Assembly (NCBI GenBank): GCA_036496265.1
Contig: DASXLL010000178.1
Span: 1 to 7,478, forward strand
From: CAYLLN01 sp036496265
GTDB taxonomy: Bacteria > Planctomycetota > Planctomycetia > Pirellulales > Pirellulaceae
Length of the DNA stretch: 7,478 nucleotides
Direction: 5' to 3'
The notes under the pieces were generated by a model that worked only from the letters and a program-made list of their open reading frames with translations, was not told where the DNA came from and made no database searches. Of this stretch, positions 1 through 6,500 are shown piece after piece. A program made the position numbers and the translations under genes. Position 1 is the first letter of the stretch; each line of letters starts with the position of its first letter.

Positions 1-574
1 CGGCACCTTGGATCTTGAGGACGGCGGAGTTGGCGGCGGCGACGGCTGTGGCGGTCGCTTCGAAAGGCGCGGAGTCGCAGGCGCGCTTGACGGCACAGAT
101 GAGGCCTTCGCCAGCGAGGCGGGCGATGAGTGCGTCGGACGGGATGACGCCGGCATCGCCTTTGGCATAGACGATGAGATTCTTGCCGCAGGCGGCGGTG
201 GTCGCGCGGTAGCGAGATTCGATGCCGTGCTGGCCGACGTAGGCATACGTGGGCGGGAGCTCCATCGCGCCGGCGGCGCCGAGCTCCATAATGGCCTCAC
301 AAACCGAGACGGCCGAAGATGTTTCCCACGGCAGGCTGCCATAGATATTGGCTTTGCCAGCGACAGCCTTCAGCGCGATCGAAACAAGCTCAATCATCTC
401 GCGCGGGGCCAACTCGTAGGCTTCGCCCGTTGCGGCACCGCAGATGATGCTTTTGGCGGCGGGGACGAGCCGCTGGATCTGTCGAAAGTAGGCGTCTTTA
501 TCGATTTCTTGCCGAGGGCGATCGGTCCATGGCGTGGTGGGCATGTAATAAGCGCCACGATGATGCGTGATCAT
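1..574 (-). CDS. Dihydrodipicolinate synthase / N-acetylneuraminate lyase family protein (3' end outside window)
   Basis: This is the N-terminal 191 residues of a class I (Schiff-base) aldolase of the DapA/NanA family, a TIM barrel that condenses or cleaves pyruvate-type substrates in the cytoplasm. Reading from ATG 574-572, the protein starts MITHHRGAYYMPTTPW. It contains GAATGEAYEL (residues 46-55), which matches the family G-T-T-G-E substrate loop. It also has LIVYAKGDAGV with the likely catalytic Tyr136, and LICAVKRA with the likely Schiff-base Lys163. The Tyr-Lys spacing of 27 is close to that of E. coli DapA (Tyr133, Lys161). The first Thr of the TTGE pair is Ala, and the Arg that follows the catalytic Tyr in true DapA is absent, so I do not call it dapA. 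The start is supported by AAAGAGAT about 8 bases upstream and an 18-base gap from the sulfatase stop, which implies co-transcription. Family confidence is high; substrate is unknown. Confidence 0.85.
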   Translation of the reverse strand, partial: MITHHRGAYYMPTTPWTDRPRQEIDKDAYFRQIQRLVPAAKSIICGAATGEAYELAPREMIELVSIALKAVAGKANIYGSLPWETSSAVSVCEAIMELGAAGAMELPPTYAYVGQHGIESRYRATTAACGKNLIVYAKGDAGVIPSDALIARLAGEGLICAVKRACDSAPFEATATAVAAANSAVLKIQGA

Positions 575-592
575 GTTTCGGATCTCTTTCGT

Positions 593-2083
593 CTACGGTT
601 GTTTGTTTCGGGCCCAGGCGGGTGTGCCGAACCAGTCGTGCATCTCTTGCTCGGCGCGGGCGATGATCGCCGCAGTTTCCGGCTGGTCGCCACGATCGCC
701 AGTTTCGACAATCCACACGTCGAGAGCAGCTCGGAGGCGGGTGAGAGCCTGTTGGTGGCGCGGATCGGGCGAGGCGATGAGGTTACGGATTTCGTAGGGG
801 TCGGTGGCGACATCATATAATTCTTCGCTCGGCCCGCGGAGGTCAATGATCGCCGCGGGTGCGCCGGCGAGTTGGCCTTGGCTGTGCAACTGACGCATCA
901 GCGGGATGATCGGGAAGCATTTTTCTTTGTAGCGGTTGAGCGAGGCGAACGTGGGGCCGGGCGTGAAGTTTTTGATGTAGCGGTAGTTGGCGTCGCGGAC
1001 GGTGCGGATGCGTTGGACGGTTTCGTCAATGCGGTCGCGCGCACTGAAGGCGTAGGTGCGGGATTGGTCGGCGTGCGGGCCGAGGAAGACACGGCCGTGG
1101 AGGAGGCCGTGCCGCTCAACGCCGGCGATGGCGAGCGTGGTGGCGGTGACGTCGAGGAGGCTGAGAACTTGGTCGTTGACTTGGCCGGCTGTGTATTGGG
1201 GCGGCGGCAGATAGTTTTTAGGCCAATGGATGATGAGCGGCACGTGGAGGCCGCTGTCGTAGCACCAGTGGATGCCGCGCGGCTCGAGGCGGCCGTTGTC
1301 GGCGAAGAAAAAGATGACCGTGTTGTCGGCCAGGCTGTCGGCTTTGAGGCGGTCGAGAATAACGCCAATGCGGCGGTCCATGCCGGAGACGGAATTGAGG
1401 AAGCGAGCCCATTCCTGCCGCACGAACGGATGCTCCGGGTAATAAGGCGGAGGAGTGACGTTGTCGGGCGTCGCGATTTGCGGGTGTTCGCGCTCGCCTA
1501 CCCACTCGACGCGATCCTTCTTGGCGCTCTGACGGTCGTAAATGTCGTACTCAACTTCCGGCGAATTGACGACGGCGAAGAACGGATGATGCGTGCGGAG
1601 GGCGTCCCAGTCGTCCGATTCATAAATCGGCCCTTCGTTGACAAAATTGAGGTCGAGCTTGCCCGTTCCGACCGTTTTGTCGCCGATGGTTTTGATGTTG
1701 GCCGTGAAATAGCCGGCGTCCTTGAGCCAATGCGTAATCGGCCGCACGCCAGGTGGAAGGCGGAAATCGTCGTCGCGATGCGAGCGCATGGCGTGTGTGT
1801 CGGTCGTTGTTTGATAGACACCGGTGAAGAAGGCAGAGCGGCTGGGGGCGCAGGAGGGCGAGGTGGCGAAGACTCGCGTGAAGCGGAGGCCGTCGGCGGC
1901 GAGGGCATCGAGATTGGGTGTTTGGACGAGTTTTCGGCCGTAGCAGCCGAGGTCGAGGCCGATGTTTTCGCCGATGAGCCAGAGAATATTGGGGCGGGGA
2001 GCGGTTTGGGCTCCGGCGGCGAACGTTATCGCCCACGTCGTGACCGCAAAAGTGAATATTAGGATGGCGTGAGCTCGGCGCAT
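593..2083 (-). CDS. Secreted sulfatase, Cys-type formylglycine site, N-sulfoglucosamine sulfohydrolase-like
   Basis: This 496-residue enzyme of the alkaline phosphatase/sulfatase superfamily should hydrolyse a sulfate ester or sulfamate on a glycan outside the cytoplasm. Residues 1-28 form a signal peptide (MRRAHAILIFTFAVTTW then AAGAQTA). The core begins PNILWLIGENIGLDLGCYG (31-49). The formylglycine site is S-C78-A-P-S-R82, and the second metal site is FFFADNG (Asp262, Asn263), followed by GIHWCYDSGLHVPLIIHWP. The C-terminus has the usual ELYDVATDPYEIRNL segment (421-435). The DTHAMRSH segment after the active site and the overall length resemble the heparan N-sulfatase (SGSH) group, but that substrate call is inference. 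The usual Asp-Asp metal pair near residue 39 is Glu-Asn here. I chose the ATG at 2083 because the signal peptide follows at once; the frame stays open to 2410, but that extension lies antisense within the upstream gene. It lies 10 bases after the AIM24-family gene and 18 before the aldolase gene. No clear Shine-Dalgarno is visible. Confidence 0.93.
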   Translation of the reverse strand: MRRAHAILIFTFAVTTWAITFAAGAQTAPRPNILWLIGENIGLDLGCYGRKLVQTPNLDALAADGLRFTRVFATSPSCAPSRSAFFTGVYQTTTDTHAMRSHRDDDFRLPPGVRPITHWLKDAGYFTANIKTIGDKTVGTGKLDLNFVNEGPIYESDDWDALRTHHPFFAVVNSPEVEYDIYDRQSAKKDRVEWVGEREHPQIATPDNVTPPPYYPEHPFVRQEWARFLNSVSGMDRRIGVILDRLKADSLADNTVIFFFADNGRLEPRGIHWCYDSGLHVPLIIHWPKNYLPPPQYTAGQVNDQVLSLLDVTATTLAIAGVERHGLLHGRVFLGPHADQSRTYAFSARDRIDETVQRIRTVRDANYRYIKNFTPGPTFASLNRYKEKCFPIIPLMRQLHSQGQLAGAPAAIIDLRGPSEELYDVATDPYEIRNLIASPDPRHQQALTRLRAALDVWIVETGDRGDQPETAAIIARAEQEMHDWFGTPAWARNKQP

Positions 2084-2093
2084 GTTAAACGGT

Positions 2094-3077
2094 TTATTCG
2101 CGGCCGCCCATAATGGCGCTGCCGAGGCCGCCGAGAGTGTTGAGGACGGAACCTTCGTCTTTGCCGCCGCGGAAGCTGGCGTTGGCGAGGACGCGGCCGG
2201 CGAGGCGAGAGAAGGGGAGCGATTGGAGCCAGACTTTGCCGGGGCCGGTGAGGGTGGCGAGGAAGAGGCCCTCGCCCCCGAAGAGGGTGTTTTTGATGCC
2301 GCCGACGAAGCCGATGTCATAATTGACGCCCGGCTGCAGCGCGACGAGGCAGCCGGTGTCGAGCTTGATCGTCTCGCCGGGCGCGAGGACTTTTTCCATG
2401 AGGGTACCACCGGCGTGGATCAGGGCCAGCCCATCACCGACGAGGCGCTGCATGATGAAGCCTTCGCCGCCGAAGAGGGCGACGCCGACTTTTTTCTGAA
2501 AGGCGATGCTGAGTTGCACGCCGCGGGCGCCGCAGAGAAAGGCGTCCTTCTGGCAGATCATTTCACCACCGAGCTGATCGAGATGAAACGGGATGATTTT
2601 GCCGGGATACGGCGAGGCGAAAGCGACGGTTTCGCGCTTCGAGCCGGCGTTAGAAAACGTCGTCATGAAGATCGACTCACCCGTGAGCATGCGTTTACCG
2701 GCTGATAGCATCTTGTCGAAGAAGCCCTGCTGCTGTTGGCTGGGGTCGCCGAAGACGGTTTCCATCTTGATGCCGGCGGTCATGTACATCATGGCGCCGG
2801 CTTCGGCGATAACCATTTCGCCCGGATCGAGCGTCACTTCGGCATATTGCATCTCGCTGCCGAAGATTTCGTAATCGATCACATCGCTTCTCTTGCCGGT
2901 CGATTGGCCGGAGACGTTCACTGGCTCGTCGATAATTTCCAGGCCCGCGCCGGGGCCTTGCGGCTGGCGGACGAGGAATGTGTGGCCGCAGGAGACGCAG
3001 CGGACATTTTTGCCGGCGAGCTGGGGACCGTAGGCGGACTCTTTGCCGCAAGCGGGGCAGACGATGTTGGTGAGCAT
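2094..3077 (-). CDS. AIM24/TIGR00266-family protein with N-terminal zinc ribbon
   Basis: This 327-residue protein has two parts. Residues 1-37 form a short zinc ribbon, with CPAC at 7-10 and CVSC at 27-30, of the MJ0042 type frequent in planctomycete and deltaproteobacterial proteins. After a linker rich in Gly, Pro and polar residues, residues from about 66 to 315 match the AIM24 (TIGR00266) family. Telling segments are DYEIFGSEMQYAEVTLDPGE, AEAGAMMYMTAGIKMET, the paired LFGGEG motifs, LAPGETIKLDTGCLVAL and the Gly-rich LNTLGGLGSAIMGG tail. The family forms a beta-rich fold. Its bacterial function is not established; yeast Aim24 is mitochondrial and helps maintain inner-membrane organisation. 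There is no signal peptide or membrane helix, so it is probably cytoplasmic or membrane-associated. It is the first gene of the operon, 10 bases ahead of the sulfatase start. The ATG at 3077 puts the zinc ribbon right at the N-terminus; the bases before it (ATAATTCCCC) give no Shine-Dalgarno. Confidence 0.9.
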   Translation of the reverse strand: MLTNIVCPACGKESAYGPQLAGKNVRCVSCGHTFLVRQPQGPGAGLEIIDEPVNVSGQSTGKRSDVIDYEIFGSEMQYAEVTLDPGEMVIAEAGAMMYMTAGIKMETVFGDPSQQQQGFFDKMLSAGKRMLTGESIFMTTFSNAGSKRETVAFASPYPGKIIPFHLDQLGGEMICQKDAFLCGARGVQLSIAFQKKVGVALFGGEGFIMQRLVGDGLALIHAGGTLMEKVLAPGETIKLDTGCLVALQPGVNYDIGFVGGIKNTLFGGEGLFLATLTGPGKVWLQSLPFSRLAGRVLANASFRGGKDEGSVLNTLGGLGSAIMGGRE

Positions 3078-3084
3078 GGGGAAT

Positions 3085-3112
3085 TATGAATGCTGAAGTA
3101 TGAATTCTGAAT
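3085..3112. repeat. Imperfect tandem repeat, two 14-bp units
   Basis: Positions 3085-3098 (TATGAATGCTGAAG) and 3099-3112 (TATGAATTCTGAAT) are adjacent copies that agree at 12 of 14 bases. The preceding GAAT at 3081-3084 looks like the end of a third unit. The repeat is AT-rich in a GC-rich setting and sits just upstream of the AIM24-family start codon, so it would lie in that gene's leader or promoter. From memory, similar AT-rich GAATTATGAAT/GAATTCTGAAT strings recur between genes in several planctomycete genomes; I cannot verify this here. Confidence 0.6.
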
Positions 3113-3128
3113 TTGGACTGTGGAGCGG

Positions 3129-3158
3129 CGAATAAAAGACGTGTCACGCGTTTATTCG
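3129..3158. promoter_or_regulatory. Nearly concentric double dyad in the divergent intergenic region (possible operator)
   Basis: Outer arms CGAATAAA (3129-3136) and TTTATTCG (3151-3158) are perfect inverted copies. Between them lies a second palindrome, CGTG-T-CACG (3140-3148), whose centre is within half a base of the outer centre. The element is 51 bases upstream of the AIM24-family start (3077) and 90 bases upstream of the plus-strand start at 3249, a suitable place for an operator acting on either gene. Another inverted pair, TCACGC (3145-3150) and GCGTGA (3168-3173), overlaps it. No long T-run follows, so a terminator is less likely. No regulator gene is in the window, so this rests on symmetry and position alone. 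Confidence 0.4.
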
Positions 3159-3233
3159 TGTGGGACTGCGTGATCTTGGGTGGATGGTTTCGATTGGGCC
3201 TGCCGTTCACCGCATGATAGATTTAACGGGCTT

Positions 3234-3238
3234 AAGGA
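3234..3238 (+). promoter_or_regulatory. Shine-Dalgarno of the truncated FSLRTLLI-type gene
   Basis: AAGGA lies ten bases before the ATG at 3249. It decides that ATG as the start over the in-frame ATG at 3180, which lies 69 bases further upstream and lacks such a site. The downstream product then begins directly with the charged, Pro- and Arg-rich segment that precedes FSLRTLLI. Confidence 0.55.
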
Positions 3239-3248
3239 ACGAGTATCC

Positions 3249-3500
3249 ATGCAGGAAAATGAATTAGCTCCAACTGATAAGGCGCAAGCACGTACGCCCC
3301 GAGGCCGTTGGTTTCGCTTTAGCTTGCGGACGTTGCTGATAAGTGTCTTGAATTACGGTCTGACTTTTATCGCTGACAATGACATGTGTGAGCCGATTGC
3401 GGAAGTCGTATTCATAGCTTGTCACGTCGCTTGTGGCTTTCTCTGTCCTTGTCGTGAGGTTCCCCTCGCCATCGTATGTGTAATCGAACTGGCCATCTGA
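3249..3500 (+). pseudogene. Truncated planctomycete FSLRTLLI-type small protein, 3' part replaced by antisense RHS sequence
   Basis: The frame reads MQENELAPTDKAQARTPRG followed by RWFRFSLRTLLISV. A short polar, basic leader ending in (W/Y)-x-F-S-L-R-T/S-L-L-I and leading into a hydrophobic helix is a recurring N-terminus of small planctomycete proteins of unknown function. The expected helix does not continue. After about residue 33 (near 3347) the frame runs antisense through the YD-repeat coding sequence of the neighbouring RHS gene, and the remaining residues to the TGA at 3498-3500 (83 in all) have no meaning of their own. The start region is intact, with a good Shine-Dalgarno, so a short chimeric peptide could still be made. 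I read this as the surviving 5' end of a gene broken by a rearrangement; the original function is unknown. Confidence 0.6.
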
Positions 3501-6500
3501 TGTGTAACGGTTGCCAGCGATGCGCTCATAAACAAGCGATTGACCGTCAACGCGTGCAGACGTTCGGTTGCCGTTCTTGTCGTAGTGATACAATTCATCC
3601 GGGAACTCATCGTGCAAGTAATCCACGTTGGTGAGCTGTCCGGTCGAATCATACTTGTAATCGGCCGCAAAATCCCCTTCCGGACCGTCATAGACCTGAT
3701 GCGTGAGCTGATTCGCTCGGTCGTATTGATAGCTATAACTGGCCAGAACCTGATCGATGGCGTTCAAGTGCGTAATCGTGTCGGAGCGGCCTGAAGCGTC
3801 GTAGGTGTATTTGCTCTGGCCAACCTTCGTTGTCTCCGTCAGATCGGAATAACGTGTCAGGTCTTTTAGCAGACCGTTGCCGTAGTAGTCGAAATTGACC
3901 AAGGCGGCGTCGGTGGCCGAAAGGCCTTCCCAGCCGCGGGTGTCGAGCCGGTTGCGGTCGTCGTAGGTGGAGACGACGGTGACGCCGAGGTTGTCGCCGA
4001 CGGAAATGCGATTCCCGTTGGCGTCGTAGGTGCTGGTGAGAATCACACGGGGAACGCCCGGTGTTCCCGCGTTGTCCGCCGTGTGGACGCGATTAAGAAC
4101 GTCATAGGTGTAGGTCAAGCTGCTATCGGGATCGGTTGCCGTTAGCAGGTTGCCCAGGGCGTCGTAGGTGTAGCTGATAGTGCGGATAATCGACGCGCCG
4201 GTCCACCAGTACTCGTGCAGCATCCGGCCAGTGTCGTCGTAGTCGAACGTCCGCTTGCGGCCCATCCGGTCGATTTCCTGGTCGCGGTTGCCGAACTTGT
4301 CGTAGTGATAGGTCGTCGCCTTGCCGAGCGGATCGATTTCCTCGGTTTCCCGATTCATCTTGTCGTAGTGGAACGTCGTGACGTTGTTTTCGGGATCGGT
4401 CAGCGTTTCGAGATTGCCGTTTTTGTCATACGTGTAGCGGATGACTCCGCCGTTGGCGTCGGTCTCCGTGCGGAGCTTGCCGTCGTCGTAGTAGGTGTAG
4501 GTCGTGGTGCGCACTTCCGTTGCCGAGACTTGCACCTCCTTGTGATCGAGCAATTGACCCACATAGAAGTACCGCGTCTCCTGCCCTTGCGGCCCCTGCT
4601 CCACCGTCACCCGCCCGGAAGCATCGAACAACGTCTGCGTCGTGATCCCTTCTTCATCTTCGGCCAACGTGATCTGCCCGAAATCGTTGTGCTCGAAATG
4701 CCGCGTCGTGCCGTCTGGATTGACTACGTCGCTCGGAATGCCGCAGGGACAGCCCGGATTGTAGAGCAGCGTCGTCGTGTTGCCGTCGAAGTCGCTGGAA
4801 GTAGCGACACGTCCCAGCGTGTCGTAAGTGCGCGAGCTCGTATCGCCGGCTGCATTCACGAGGCTGGTCAGCTTCCCTTGGCTGTTGTAAGCCGCGGTCG
4901 TCACGTGGCCCAGCGCATCGACGACTTTGGTTACGTCCCCCAAAGCGTCGTACTGGTAGCTTGTCGTGCCGAACGAATCGGTGATTGTGGTCGTGTTGCC
5001 GCGGCTGTCGTAGGTGTAACTGGTGACGATCTGCTTGCCGTTGTCTCCCAGCCGCGTGACCTTCGTTTCTTTGTCGGGATTGGCCGCGTCGGTGTACTCG
5101 GACAGCGTGACGCCCCCTTCCGGGTCTTCCTTGCGGACCACGTTGCCCCGCGCGTCGTATTCGAGGAGCGTGACGTTGCCTTCGGCGTCGGTGATCGTGC
5201 CGGTGAAGTGAGTCGGGTCGAAGTTTTCCAGCGTTTCGTCGCCGAGGACGTCGATCACCTTCTGAATGCGGCCGTCCGGACCATAAATCGTCTTGGAGAC
5301 GCGGCGGCCGAGCGGGTCGTGAATTTCGTCGAGATAGTGCGGATGGCCGGCGACGTACGTGAAGGTCGTGGTGTTGTTCACCTGGTCGGTGAAGGAGACG
5401 AGATCGCCGGCGGCGTTGTAAGCGTATTTGAGGGAGTGCCCCTGCGTATCGACGATCTCGGTAATACGGCCGCGGCCGTCGCGATGCAGGTCGATCCGCT
5501 CGCCGGCGGAATGCACAATCGCGTCGGCCGTGAACGTGATCGTGTTGCCATTCAGGTCGGTGACCTTTTGCAGGCCGGCGGTCTGGTCGTAGTCGTAGCG
5601 CGTGCCATCGGGCGTGGTCAGGTGGTAGAGATGGGGATTGAAAGGGCCGGAGAGAGAGGCGTAGATCGTGCCGGGAGCGCCGACCTGAGTGTCATCGACG
5701 GTGAGCGTTTCATGGACGCCCGGATCGGCCGTGAAACTGGGTGTCCAGAGAGTGCCGAGGAATGTGCCCTGCTGGATGGGATCGAACGTAAAGCCGACGC
5801 GCTGGCCGGACGGATCGGTCAGATAGACGCGGGTGCCGAGTTGGAAGCTGAAGCCATCGGGCACCGTCTCGCGGATGTCTGCGTCGGTCAGGCCGAGCTT
5901 CCAGCCGAAGCCAAAATCCCCTTCCTCGTTGGCTTGCAACGTGTCGTACGACCGCGTGATGTTGATCGGGAAGCCGGCCAGCGGAACGGTCAAATCCGTG
6001 AAGTCCAAGTGAAAATTGCCGAGCTTCGCCGCTCCCTGCACGCCGACGAGGACGCCGCGGGTATTGATCAGCCCGCCCGTGTCTTCGGCGTAGAGCCGGA
6101 GGACGTAGCCGTCGTTGGGGAGCATCGTGGGGTCGAAGACGCCAAGCAGGCCGTTATCGACGTTCGTCGTTCCCGCGGAAATTTGCACCCAATCGGAATC
6201 GGGAGCCGTCAGGTCGTTCAGATCGACGGCTGAGGCCAGAGCATAGTCGAGATGCCAGGAAAGCAAGTTGTCGTCATGCACGCTGCCGATAACGTTGGTC
6301 AGATACGTGACGATGTTGTCGGTGCGGGCCTGATCGGGGCTGGTGATTTCGACCTGCGGGGCGTCGGCGTCGTTGGGGTCGCGAACGCGAAGATCGAGCT
6401 CGGCGGTGCTTTGGTTGCCGGCGGCATCGAAGGCGGTAGCGACGACGTGAACGATGCCGGGAGTGGTGAGCGTGGCGAAGCCGACGCCGGAGGCATCGAG

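Noticed and set aside
8..820. 270-codon plus-strand open frame at the left edge
   Set aside because: The minus strand encodes a clear DapA-family protein here and the end of the sulfatase. The plus frame is Gly/Asp/Arg-rich and spans both genes.
872..2062. 396-codon plus-strand open frame opposite the sulfatase
   Set aside because: It is a shadow of the sulfatase caused by strong third-position GC bias, and its translation has no recognisable motif.
2084..2410. Extension of the sulfatase to an ATG at 2410
   Set aside because: The extra 109 residues are Ser/Ala/Pro-rich antisense of the AIM24-family gene, and a proper signal peptide begins at 2083.
2082..2705. 207-codon plus-strand frame opposite the AIM24-family gene
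   Set aside because: It is rich in Ala, Glu, Gly and Asp without motifs; the opposite strand has a full family match.
3129..3158. Reading the intergenic dyad as a rho-independent terminator
   Set aside because: The stem is AT-rich with a 14-base loop, no T-run follows on either strand, and it lies between divergent starts rather than after a gene.
3180..3248. Start at 3180 for the small plus-strand gene
   Set aside because: There is no Shine-Dalgarno there, whereas the ATG at 3249 has AAGGA at good spacing and opens the recognisable N-terminus.
3440..5640. Regularly spaced short repeats that might suggest CRISPR
   Set aside because: The repeated word is only about 12 bases, the rest diverges, and the whole stretch is an open frame of YD repeats.
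4215..6233. 672-codon open frame on the plus strand antisense to the RHS gene
   Set aside because: Its product is a monotonous Val/Ala/Arg/Asp mix without domains, as expected from reading GC-rich repeat codons backwards. The YD-repeat and Ig motifs lie on the minus strand.
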